Below, piece after piece: positions 8,390 to 19,135 of a stretch of DNA of 64,000 nucleotides. The stretch lies in contig VRVR01000059.1 of NCBI GenBank assembly GCA_009859145.1, forward strand, positions 1 through 64,000. Direction: 5' to 3'. How positions within the stretch are numbered: the stretch's first letter is position 1; each line of letters opens with the position of its first letter. Below the pieces are notes generated by a model. That model did not search any database and was not told the DNA's origin. It worked only from the letters and a program-made list of their open reading frames with translations. The position numbers and the translations under genes were made by a program. This DNA comes from Andalucia godoyi (Eukaryota; Discoba; Jakobea; Jakobida; Andaluciidae).

Positions 8390-10360
8390 TTAATAAACAG
8401 CTCTTTTCCCCCAAATTCTTGTTCGAATGCCCTTGTTTGCAGAAGAAGGACTCGATCGGGCCAGCAGCGTCGTCTTTCGAAGAGGAGACTTTGGGCTCGT
8501 AGGAGGGGATCTCATGTCCTTCATCCGTGGAGATCCTGGCATGATGGCCGAGCTCGAAACAGAAGGCGATGGAGATGGGGTCGGAGATGCGGGCAATGAT
8601 GATGGAGATGCGGGTAGGGAGGAAGGAGATGATGTCGCATCACCGGAGCCAGGCAGAGACGTCCCGTCCAGCCAATACACAACCGCGTTTGGCCACTCTG
8701 TCGACACACGCTGCTGGTTGCACAGAGCAGAAAAAACCACCGTCAAGTGCTTCTTTGCCGTCTGCACGTCCACCACAACAATAACTCCTGGGCTGAGCGA
8801 AGGGGCTCCTTCTGCGGAGGACTCTTGCAGACCTCCAGCCAGCGGCCCCTTCATTGCCCCGCTGTCGTCGTCGTCGGCGCCGGCGGTGCATCGAAATGTT
8901 TTCACGGTCACATACTCGGTTGCACTAAACTCTCGTGTGAACATCAAGCCATCGACATCGACAATGTCATAGCCAGCGTCCATGGAATTGCGCACGAGGT
9001 CCAGGAAGCGACAATCGGCGTCTGCCCGGCGCCCGGACGCGGCTGATTCATAGAAGCGAATTCTCTCGATCTTTGGCTGGCGCTGAACCTTGAATTTCTT
9101 CACTTCCAGAGCCTTCCCCGCAGTCAGCGCTAGAAACCCAGACGGATACAAGAACTCTCGATGAGTCAATACGCAACACGACACGGCGTCGCTTCGAGAT
9201 ACGAGGGGATAGAAACACGGCAGCTCAGACTCACCGCCGTTGACCACGAGAGAAAACGCATTCCACTGCATGACGTGGCACGACTGGCTGAACGACGTAA
9301 CGCAAGGGTGGGTGGTATCCAAATACAAAATCGGAACGGGGCCAGCAGAGGCCTTCACATCTACCATACGGGACGCATACGACTCATAGGATGCATTGAA
9401 CCAGCAACTCGTGGACTCCTCCAGCAGTCTCGCAAACCGGTTCTGCAGCATCACATAGTCCTTTTTCCTAAGCGGCTCCAGATGATCCACTGTGTCGTCG
9501 TGCAAAACGGAATCCCGGATGGGTAGCACGCTCACTCCGCCTTGAAACCGCCCTTTCCATGGAATCGGATTCTCCGACAAGGCCTCCACAAGCCGAGCCG
9601 AGCATCCTCGCTGAAACCCGACGTGCAAATCAATCGCGGTGCACTTTGCACCGGGTGGTGGTGGCGTATCGCGAAGCAAGCCAACCAACGCGCCAAACCG
9701 TACATTCCCGTCCGCAAGCTGCCAACTGTCATGATCACATACGTTGCCAAGAACCGCAATCTCCAGCTTGTTTGCCGTGCACCCAAGGACAGTTTCTTTG
9801 ATGAGTGCTTCTGCGTCCGCCCGCGACGGATTACACACGACGCGCACTCTGAAGAACTGGTTGACGGACACATTTTTCGTCTCCAAGGACCGCGCAAGAC
9901 TGTCGTCCAGCTGGAAATGATCCAGCAACGCATTTGTCGTGCACACTCCCCCGTGCTTCTCGTCCCGCAATGCAAGCCCGTGGATAACCAAGATTTCGTG
10001 CGGAGCATGAAACCCAAGAACATGGTCCATCAGATCAAATGCATAGTGCCCCGTGACGTCCACAAGCCTTTGGCAGTAACTCTGTCTCCAGAACAGCATA
10101 AATGTCCTGCTGCGCTGCCCAACACACGCCTGGATCCATGAGTCATGCGCCAGCCCCGCTTTCACAAGCTCAGCCAGCTCTTCGTCGCTGATGAACAGTG
10201 GCTTGCGCGCAAGCATCTGCGGTCGCTTGTATGCATCCCACCACACCGTCCGGATCGTCGACTCCAGCTCCGACGACGCGTGCAGCACATATACCAGAGT
10301 CCCCGGCGTTGACTCGGACACTCTCCGAATTGCCTCGACACTCAGCTTCCACCCATCCAT
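8390..10360 (-). CDS. Unknown large protein with SP-rich C-terminus
   Basis: A 656-residue protein beginning MDGWKLSVEA at an ATG at 10360; family not recognised. Residues 1 to about 490 look globular, with several cysteines and no clear membrane span. From about residue 490 an acidic AGADDDDS linker leads to a short globular stretch (VIVVVDVQTAKKHLTVVFSA) and then a disordered tail rich in SPSS and SPR/SPK repeats, likely sites for proline-directed kinases. The stop codon lies just outside the MITE at 7773-8381, so the element forms the gene's 3' flank; the last few residues (RIWGKRAVY) could have been altered by that insertion. Confidence 0.72.
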   Translation of the reverse strand: MDGWKLSVEAIRRVSESTPGTLVYVLHASSELESTIRTVWWDAYKRPQMLARKPLFISDEELAELVKAGLAHDSWIQACVGQRSRTFMLFWRQSYCQRLVDVTGHYAFDLMDHVLGFHAPHEILVIHGLALRDEKHGGVCTTNALLDHFQLDDSLARSLETKNVSVNQFFRVRVVCNPSRADAEALIKETVLGCTANKLEIAVLGNVCDHDSWQLADGNVRFGALVGLLRDTPPPPGAKCTAIDLHVGFQRGCSARLVEALSENPIPWKGRFQGGVSVLPIRDSVLHDDTVDHLEPLRKKDYVMLQNRFARLLEESTSCWFNASYESYASRMVDVKASAGPVPILYLDTTHPCVTSFSQSCHVMQWNAFSLVVNGGESELPCFYPLVSRSDAVSCCVLTHREFLYPSGFLALTAGKALEVKKFKVQRQPKIERIRFYESAASGRRADADCRFLDLVRNSMDAGYDIVDVDGLMFTREFSATEYVTVKTFRCTAGADDDDSGAMKGPLAGGLQESSAEGAPSLSPGVIVVVDVQTAKKHLTVVFSALCNQQRVSTEWPNAVVYWLDGTSLPGSGDATSSPSSLPASPSSLPASPTPSPSPSVSSSAIMPGSPRMKDMRSPPTSPKSPLRKTTLLARSSPSSANKGIRTRIWGKRAVY

Positions 10361-12086
<1,726 letters not shown>

Positions 12087-12445
12087 AATCGCTAATCCCT
12101 TCAACAACAGCAGCAACAACAGCAGCAGCAACAACAGCAGCAGCAACAACAAAAGCAAACAGTAATAATAATGCACTATAATAATGTACGATCAACAAGC
12201 AGAAAATGCCGGGGGAAGGCAATGAAGGAAAGGCGAGAGGACACACGACCAAGGCCCCTTCAAGTCGCGGTCGGGATTTTTGTTTCCGTCGCGTCAACCG
12301 ACAGCATCAAGTGCTCGCAATGCGCCATGCAATTTTTGTTACAGCTGGTTGAGGAAAATGGAAGAGGAACGATGCGTTTTTTTACTTGGTCGGTGGACGA
12401 CGCCCCTGCGATACACTGCATGTCCGATGAAGACCTGCATCATGA
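12087..12445. other. Intergenic region with CAG/CAA repeats
   Basis: Separates the transaldolase start from the AP-3 delta stop. Mixed CAG/CAA triplets run from about 12104 to 12160, directly upstream of the transaldolase ATG and so probably in its 5' leader. No gene seen in the rest. Confidence 0.8.
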
Positions 12446-15400
12446 TTACGCCTTGGAGTCGGATTTCTGCTCCTTGGACGGACCGGTGAAATACGAAGAC
12501 ACATCGACAAGCAGGTTGTCCGAGACGCGCTCGTCACGAGAATGAAGCTCCACCTTCAGCGACGCTCCGTTGCCGGCATTGCGAACCTTGACGACAAGCT
12601 TGTGATCCTTGGCAGAAATTGCACACATGCAAACCTCATCGTTGTTCGCATATGCGAGGTGCCCACGAAGGAGGCCCGAGAGCTCACGAAGTGCAACCTG
12701 AACATCACGCTTCGGATGCTCCAGAGAAATCATGCCCGATGCAACCGACGTCAGGTTCTCCTCTCCAGACCCGCGAAGCATCTTGTCAACGTCCTCCTTG
12801 GACGCCACAGGAAGCGGACGGAAGAACATCCACATGGGAATGACAACATCAAATTCAAGCTCGCGAGCCTCCTCGTGCTCTCCTGCACCGTCAGACGGGC
12901 TGGTGTAGTGGAGAGTGTACGCCAACTTTGCCATCGTACGAATCGACTTGGAGCACGACTTGAAATTCATGGTCACGGGGATCGTCTTGGTCTCTCCGCC
13001 CGCCATGATGAACTCCGGAATAGGGTAGAACTTGACATTCGACGGCTCATCGATCGTCAGCTTCATATGTGTCAAGCGCGTGACGGTCTTCTTCTTCTTG
13101 GACCCGGCCTGGACAAACACAATCGGGAACGTGAGAGTACGTGCATCCACCGGAACGACGCTCGTCTGCAACATGGCTTTGAGGTACGTGTCGGAACCAA
13201 GCTCCCGGATCGAAAATGGAAACGGCTGCATTGGGATCACTCCGGGTGACGAAACTGTGGGCGACGTGGAACGGGCTTGCTGCTGCGACGCAGATCCCGT
13301 CGGAGGGGAGGACAGCTGCAACAAGGACGAGGTCGGCGAAATGGTTTTCGGACCTACCGACTCAATCTCCTCTGACTTGGACTTGGATTTCTTCTTCTTC
13401 TTGCCAGAATCATCCGCAGATGCAGCAGACGCAGCAGATGCAGACACAGACGAGGCGGCGGCAGAGGCGGCAGCGGCAGGTGGAGGGGAATTTCCCATAT
13501 CCAGCAGCGAGTCATTTTCCTTCTTTGCCCTTTCCTTCTTCTTCTTGTCCTTCTTGTCGCTCCCCACAACATGCGAATCCTCGACTTCCGTCTTCTTGGA
13601 CTTCTTCTTCTTCTTCTCATCATCGTGGTCACGGTCGCTATCGGAATGCAGACGGTGGTGTTTTGTGTCCGGAGCTACTTCACGAGCGTCACGGCGCGCT
13701 TTGCGGCGCTCCTCCTTGCTTGACTTGCGACGCGCCATTTCTGCACGAACATCATCGGCAGTCGTCATCTTGTACGCGGAAATCTCTGGAAGACGCTCAT
13801 CTTCCTTCAGCGGCTGTGAGAGGTCAATGTCGAGTGCGGCATACTTTGAATCCGTCTTCACAACGCTGGACTCTTTCTTTTCTTCCTCGTAGCCGTCGGG
13901 CTTTTCTTCCACGGTCTTGATCACTGGTTTCTTGGCAGCAAGCTTCTTCTTTCGGCGGCGACGCTCCTCTTCCGAGTCCACATCCGAATCTGATTCGTCG
14001 TCCTTGCTCTTCTTCGAAGACCGCTTCTTCTTCTTCTGCTTGCGGTCAATTCCAAGATCCTCATCGGTCAGCTTCACCTGCGGAATGTTGTCCACATTCG
14101 TGTCCGTCTTCAGCGAGGCCGGGCCAGACTTGAGGTAGAATGGATCCGCTGCACGGTTCACCACAGATCCACCGCCGGATGCAGAGATCGTACCAAGCGC
14201 AGTGGCAAGCGGCAACGGCGCCGTTGCGGATAAATTCGCAGACGAACGTCCGGTGAAGAAGTAGGTATCCGAATCGTAGTCAATATCCTCATCCGAATCC
14301 GACTCGTCATCGGAATACGAAATGGGCTGCTCGAGGTCCAAGCCCTCGGGAACCTTCACCTTCTCCTGCGCATGTGCAGCCACCGGGTTCAGCTCTTCGG
14401 CAAACATTACGTAGAGGTTCGCGGCTTCCATCATTGCAGAAAACGCAGAAGAGTCTCCGGAAGGATCTCCAGCCGATGAATCAAGTAGATTGCCGACAGG
14501 GCCCGATTTGGAGTTGTTGCTCGACGACGTGCCACCCAAGAACGTCAAAACCATGTGGCAGCGCTCCTGAACGTCAACATCCGCCGACGACTTCCAGGAG
14601 TCGCAGAATCGAACGACAACATCCCGCTCTCGCGCAACATCCGCAGTCTTGAAACTCAGCTTGCGGTACACAAAGAACGTCCATGCAGCATAGACCTTCA
14701 GCATAGACAACAAGTACATGGACTGAACCTGGGGCGACAACACAATGGGAATTGACGACGATGATGATGATGATGAAGAAGACGACGACGACGAGACCGG
14801 AACTGAACCAGCAGCACCCACGGGAGCAGGCGAAGAAACACCATTCGTCGAAGACGACACTGCAAGGTTGGATTGAATGGAGACAGAAGACAACGCGTTC
14901 AAAACCTTGGACACAAACTGACGACGGCGGTTGAACTTCTTCTCGATGTCCGCATCAGTATGCTCCTCGTCTTCGTCGCCCTCGGCTTGCGACTCCGTAA
15001 TGCCCAGCACATCGGGTGTGTACTCTCCCACAATGAAAACGGCAACAGACAGGACCTCAAAAAGGCCGGCATCCTGAACAGGGCTCAGATCCTCCCAGTA
15101 GCTCTTCTTTGTCAACACCGAGTTCAACATGATGCGCACAGCCTCTTCCCGAACTGTCGGAACACGCAAACACACCTCAAGAAGGCTGTCTGCAATCAGT
15201 TTTCCGTACGGTGCGACACCATCGTAATCAAGCAGCGACACAAGAGTGCTCAAGTACCATTCAAAATCGGTCACGGACGGGTACGAGTGGTTCGTTCCGG
15301 AGCACGTGGCAATAATCTTCGGGATCAACTCGGGGTCTGACGGAACATACTGGAGAAGCTTACGGACGACATCTTCAAGATTCTTCTTGGTCACCATGCC

Positions 15401-16432
15401 GCAAACCAAGTCCACAGCACGCTTGCGAATCGAATTATCGGTGTCCGACAGGCAACCGAGAATTGTGTCGCGAAGATCGATCAGCAAACGAGGATACTCT
15501 CCCATGACGTTGCACAACCCGAGGAGACCAAGGTACTTGATGTTTGCATCTGGATCTTCAACAAAGGTTCTGAGCTTCTCGACCGCCAGGCGAACAAGAC
15601 CGACTTGCGAAAGCATGCCGGTGGTGACCGTTTGAATGCATTCGAACAGCAACGAGCGAGCAGGCGTTGTGTTGATAATGTTTGTCAACGGCTCAACGAG
15701 TTTCTTGGACAGTCGTGGTTCAAGCGGTGTAAGGGAGCTCATAAGCTTGACAATCTTGATCAGGGTCCAGTTCGACTGGATGGAAGTGAGCAGCTTGAAG
15801 AAGTGCGGGGCCAGCGGAAGGTAGTTCTTCGGGTTCTTCATCGACAACTCGCAAAGGACGTTCACAGCAGCAGAGATAACTGAGAGATCCGCGTCCTCCA
15901 GCTTCTCCTTCAGACGAGGAAACGAGGGGCGGAGGGCCTCGGGAAACTGCAAAAAGATCTTGTACAGCACCAGCACCGACTTCTTGCGGACGTATGCACG
16001 AGAATTGTTCAGCAGATTGACAATGTCGGAGCACAAATCACGCGCAAGATCCGGAGTACAAATGTTCGACAGACAATTGATTGCAACACCGATCTCGAAC
16101 TGCTGTGGCGATGACAAGTCCTTCTTGAAAAGATTGGTTGTGAGCAGCATGACATCCGTGTCGGGCGAGAACATAAGCGACGCCGCGAGGTAGCCAACAC
16201 GCTTCATTGCAAACCGCGAGTCTGACATGACCTCAATGACATGGAATGCAGCCCAGTCGCAGTCGTATCCAAGCATATACAAATACGTCACCTTTTGAAT
16301 CGCCACGGACTTTTTCTCTTGTTGCGGAGACTTGAGCTCTTCCTTGATCTCTTGGATCGCTGTCTGGATGAACTCGGCCTCATTCTTCTTGTGAGATCGA
16401 ATCCCCTTCACAAGATCCTGGAGAGAACGCAT
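12446..16432 (-). CDS. AP-3 complex subunit delta
   Basis: A 1,328-residue large adaptin, the delta chain of the AP-3 coat that carries cargo from Golgi/endosomes to lysosome-related compartments. It opens with the diagnostic SLQDLVKGIRSHKKNEAEFI and continues through the HEAT-repeat trunk with nearly collinear AP3D1 signatures (SPDTDVMLLTTN, TPDLARDL, RKKSVLVLYKIF, FPRLKEKLEDAD, NPKNYLPLAPHFFKL, LTPLEPRLSKKL). After about residue 600 comes a long acidic and Lys-rich hinge (SYSDDESDSDEDIDYD, several KKKKK runs), then a C-terminal ear-like domain (about 1030-1328). The first ATG is at 16432; an upstream TTG extension of 11 codons is rejected. No intron interrupts it. Confidence 0.95.
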   Translation of the reverse strand: MRSLQDLVKGIRSHKKNEAEFIQTAIQEIKEELKSPQQEKKSVAIQKVTYLYMLGYDCDWAAFHVIEVMSDSRFAMKRVGYLAASLMFSPDTDVMLLTTNLFKKDLSSPQQFEIGVAINCLSNICTPDLARDLCSDIVNLLNNSRAYVRKKSVLVLYKIFLQFPEALRPSFPRLKEKLEDADLSVISAAVNVLCELSMKNPKNYLPLAPHFFKLLTSIQSNWTLIKIVKLMSSLTPLEPRLSKKLVEPLTNIINTTPARSLLFECIQTVTTGMLSQVGLVRLAVEKLRTFVEDPDANIKYLGLLGLCNVMGEYPRLLIDLRDTILGCLSDTDNSIRKRAVDLVCGMVTKKNLEDVVRKLLQYVPSDPELIPKIIATCSGTNHSYPSVTDFEWYLSTLVSLLDYDGVAPYGKLIADSLLEVCLRVPTVREEAVRIMLNSVLTKKSYWEDLSPVQDAGLFEVLSVAVFIVGEYTPDVLGITESQAEGDEDEEHTDADIEKKFNRRRQFVSKVLNALSSVSIQSNLAVSSSTNGVSSPAPVGAAGSVPVSSSSSSSSSSSSSSIPIVLSPQVQSMYLLSMLKVYAAWTFFVYRKLSFKTADVARERDVVVRFCDSWKSSADVDVQERCHMVLTFLGGTSSSNNSKSGPVGNLLDSSAGDPSGDSSAFSAMMEAANLYVMFAEELNPVAAHAQEKVKVPEGLDLEQPISYSDDESDSDEDIDYDSDTYFFTGRSSANLSATAPLPLATALGTISASGGGSVVNRAADPFYLKSGPASLKTDTNVDNIPQVKLTDEDLGIDRKQKKKKRSSKKSKDDESDSDVDSEEERRRRKKKLAAKKPVIKTVEEKPDGYEEEKKESSVVKTDSKYAALDIDLSQPLKEDERLPEISAYKMTTADDVRAEMARRKSSKEERRKARRDAREVAPDTKHHRLHSDSDRDHDDEKKKKKSKKTEVEDSHVVGSDKKDKKKKERAKKENDSLLDMGNSPPPAAAASAAASSVSASAASAASADDSGKKKKKSKSKSEEIESVGPKTISPTSSLLQLSSPPTGSASQQQARSTSPTVSSPGVIPMQPFPFSIRELGSDTYLKAMLQTSVVPVDARTLTFPIVFVQAGSKKKKTVTRLTHMKLTIDEPSNVKFYPIPEFIMAGGETKTIPVTMNFKSCSKSIRTMAKLAYTLHYTSPSDGAGEHEEARELEFDVVIPMWMFFRPLPVASKEDVDKMLRGSGEENLTSVASGMISLEHPKRDVQVALRELSGLLRGHLAYANNDEVCMCAISAKDHKLVVKVRNAGNGASLKVELHSRDERVSDNLLVDVSSYFTGPSKEQKSDSKA

Positions 16433-16891
16433 CTTTGGACAAACGAATGACCCACTTGAAAGCAATAAGAGAAAAACCGGCTATTGAAGAAGTGAAGAGA
16501 GGAAGGAAAAGAAAGAAAGAAAAGAAATGTAGCAAATCGTGAAGAAGAAGAAGAATAGGAGACAGCGGGAAAAGAGTCGAGTCCGAGAGTGTGTCAGAGA
16601 GTGTGTCAGAGAGAGTGTCAGAGAGTGTGTTAGAAAGATCCTTTTCTTACACAATTGTGTGCACTACGATGGAAAAAACATCGTGTCTTCTTCTTCCGCT
16701 GTCAGGCGAGATCGAGTGCTGTTTTAGACACACAGAGTTTGATTGCGAGATTGGTCACATTAAAAATTATTTACTGGTACATTTTAGAGGCTACGTAGCA
16801 CACGAGCCTTGCTGATGAAAATGTCGCGAAAAAAGATCGGGAAGACGAGGACAGAAACGGTGCAGGGATACGGGAGGGAGGGGGAGCCGGT
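16433..16891. other. Intergenic region
   Basis: Between the AP-3 delta start and the stop of the SWEET gene, both on the minus strand. It contains a short GTGTCAGAGA repeat (about 16585-16632) and pyrimidine-rich sequence on the AP-3 sense strand. No gene or RNA recognised. Confidence 0.5.
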
Positions 16892-17656
16892 CTACTCTTG
16901 CGTCGAATGGATGTCATCTTCGAGCTGCTGGTGCGGCAACTGAAAATCTCCGAGCTCCGAATCGGATTGTGTGCCGCTTCCTGCGGCGGATTTCGTGCTC
17001 TGGACGGTTGAAACTGCGCCGCGTGCCTTCAAGACGAAAAACGATACGCATTGCGCAGTGCCGACGATCATTCCCATCGAGTTGGGCCATGCAATGAAGG
17101 GCTGGGACGAGATCATTCCGTATAGAAACCAAAGCGCCGAGTTAATGAGAGCTGCAAGGCCCATTTTGAGCGGGATTGGGTCCAAGGAGACCCGGCGAAA
17201 CGCAGTGTGAATGTTCAGAATCGGTGCACCGTAGAGCGCAACGACCATAACGGACCCGACAATGCCCGAAATATCCGTGTCCACTTTGCTCTGATTCTCG
17301 GATCTCGTAAACCCGTAGATCCCAAACGAATAGCAAATGGTGGTGATCAAAAATATGAGGAAGATCATAATCTTCTTGCGCTGCTCTGGGAGCGAGTTCG
17401 CGAATATCACCAGAAAGTAGTGTGCAAGAAGCGGAACCGACGTCGCATTCACTATAAACACAATCAAGTCACGCGCTATGACGCTGTACAGCGTGTACGT
17501 CACGTTCGAAGCGACCATGAACGCAAACGGAAGCGCAGACATTCCCTTTGTGTCTTGCGTCCGATCAATCTCGCATATCGACTTCCACGGAGAATAAAAC
17601 AAGAACGACGCCGTACATGCTCCCGCCAGCGAAAACACCAAAGAAAGTGCAGACAT
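16892..17656 (-). CDS. SWEET (MtN3/saliva) sugar transporter
   Basis: A 254-residue membrane protein with about seven TM segments in a 3+1+3 layout, the arrangement of eukaryotic SWEET uniporters that pass glucose or sucrose down a gradient. Each half carries an MtN3-like pattern: TASFLFYSPWKSICEI and SALPFAFMVASNVTYTLYSVI in the first, and VALYGAPILNIHTAFRR plus MGLAALINSALWFLYGMI in the second. The hydrophilic tail (from about residue 212) is Ser/Thr/Gln-rich. The ATG at 17656 is the only sensible start. Its leader on the sense strand is strongly purine-rich. Confidence 0.88.
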   Translation of the reverse strand: MSALSLVFSLAGACTASFLFYSPWKSICEIDRTQDTKGMSALPFAFMVASNVTYTLYSVIARDLIVFIVNATSVPLLAHYFLVIFANSLPEQRKKIMIFLIFLITTICYSFGIYGFTRSENQSKVDTDISGIVGSVMVVALYGAPILNIHTAFRRVSLDPIPLKMGLAALINSALWFLYGMISSQPFIAWPNSMGMIVGTAQCVSFFVLKARGAVSTVQSTKSAAGSGTQSDSELGDFQLPHQQLEDDIHSTQE

Positions 17657-18084
17657 TCCTCGTCCTTCAATTATTGCAGTGTGTCTGTCCTGTTGTTGCG
17701 GCCTTCTTTTCTTTTCTTTTTTATATTATCTTTTTTTTTTCCCGAGAAGGAAGCCAAGAGATGCGCTGATGTGCAGTCCAGTTCCGTCGTACAAGGATTT
17801 CGCTGGTTGATGAGTGATCAAGGGTGATGAGGAATCACTTGATTCTAGATCATTCCTCCTCGGGCTTTCCCCACTGCACGCTGACTGTAGTGCACGGTTG
17901 TTTTGTTTTGGTTTTTTGGCGCCTTTTTGCTGCTCCCAAGAGCGCGTGTTTTTTGGGGGTTTTTTGGTTTTTTGTGGTTTGTTTTTCAGTTTTGTTAAAA
18001 AAGCAGAAAGGAAGAAGATAAAAAAAGAGAGGTGGTGCGTAGGCAGTAAGAGATTTTGATTTTGGATCCGTTATTGTCTGCGGG
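17657..18084. other. Divergent promoter region
   Basis: Lies between the start codons of the SWEET gene (minus) and Psf1 (plus). It holds long T/G-rich homopolymer stretches and one copy of the ATCACTTGAT element (17834-17843). No gene seen. Confidence 0.5.
17834..17843. promoter_or_regulatory. ATCACTTGAT element, copy 1
   Basis: Exact 10-bp element, extended to the inverted repeat GAATCA-CT-TGATTC. It is 242 bp before the Psf1 ATG and 178 bp before the SWEET ATG on the other strand. Same decamer in four other intergenic regions. Function inferred only from recurrence. Confidence 0.35.
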
Positions 18085-18687
18085 ATGGACGGCGATTCGT
18101 TTGTTCCTGGTGCGCGAGCAGCGAGTTTGCTGCGCGACACTGTGCGTTCGTGCACGCTGCCTGCGTATGCGGACCATGAGCTTGAGCTTGTGCTGAAAGA
18201 GATTGGCGCGATGCATGGAGAGCTTTCGCATAGCTTTGCACAGTGGAGCGAGTGCACAGACGCGACTGAGAAGTTTGATTATACGACTGCGGTGGTTGTG
18301 AACGACTCGATTATTCGTAGAAACAAGCGCTGTGTGATGGCGTACTTGCACTATCGATGCAGGGTGCTGCAGGCTGCGCGGTGGTCGCTGGGAAGAGCAC
18401 TGCCAGAGGAGCTGAGGCAGAACATGAGTCGGCCGGAAGCCGCGTTCTTTCAGCAATACAGCGATCTGCTATCCAGGTTTTTTGCGGATATTCAGCTGGA
18501 CTTGACAGTCGACCAGCTGCCTCCGCGCGGCGTGCATATCTCTGTCCGCGTTGGCCAGGAAGACTGCGGAACCATCGAAACGGAAGACGGGCCGCTGCAT
18601 CTGCGGCCGTATGCCGTAGTCCGTACTCGAAGACAGTACGTAGAACACTTCATCCGCCAAGGAAAGATGCAGCAGGTCATCCTCTGA
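18085..18687 (+). CDS. PSF1: GINS complex subunit Psf1
   Basis: A 200-residue subunit of the GINS tetramer, part of the CMG replicative helicase in the nucleus. The family block IIRRNKRCVMAYLHYR is at residues 76-91, followed by ARWSLGRALPEELRQNMS and FFQQYSDLL, matching the A-domain helices of GINS1 in order. The C-terminal B domain is present (PPRGVHISVRV at 146-156 and the terminal FIRQGKMQQVIL, as in human GINS1). Length equals the human protein (196). The ATG at 18085 gives the expected N-terminus. Confidence 0.93.
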   Translation: MDGDSFVPGARAASLLRDTVRSCTLPAYADHELELVLKEIGAMHGELSHSFAQWSECTDATEKFDYTTAVVVNDSIIRRNKRCVMAYLHYRCRVLQAARWSLGRALPEELRQNMSRPEAAFFQQYSDLLSRFFADIQLDLTVDQLPPRGVHISVRVGQEDCGTIETEDGPLHLRPYAVVRTRRQYVEHFIRQGKMQQVIL

Positions 18688-19135
18688 CTGCGCCGTCTCG
18701 TTTCCCCAGAAAGAAAGAAAACAAGGACTAACGCCAGTCAGTGTCCGAGCAAGGCGCCGAATGATGGATGCAACGAACTGCAAAACAAAAACAAAAAACC
18801 CGTGGAATTCGGTGGTAGTCTTCGGGCTTGTTTTTTCCAAGTTTCGCCGTGCATTTGCTTTTTCTTGCTGCACGCGGCTTCGGCTTGCGACTGTTGCTCC
18901 ACATTTATTATTATTATTATTATTTTATATAGTGTTTATTTTGCAGAATGGGGCAATGGGATCTGCCAGATAATCAGCCATGGACGGCGCATCGATTGCT
19001 ATCTCGACGACTCGCCACGTATGCCGCAGACAAGTAATTCGTTATTTTAATTCATAATTTTTTTTTTAAATAATAATTTTTTTTAAAAACACATGCATCG
19101 TTTGTCGCAGCACACATCCATGCAAAGCTCGAGCA
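18688..19135. other. Intergenic region between convergent genes
   Basis: Spacer between the 3' ends of Psf1 and the maspardin gene. A/T-rich with TTA repeats (about 18906-18925) and T/A homopolymers near 19060-19090. Nothing else recognised. Confidence 0.5.

Noticed and set aside
12087-12176. Poly-leucine N-terminal extension of transaldolase
   Set aside because: Starts at GTG, arises from the CAG/CAA repeat, and the family N-terminus fits the ATG at 12086.
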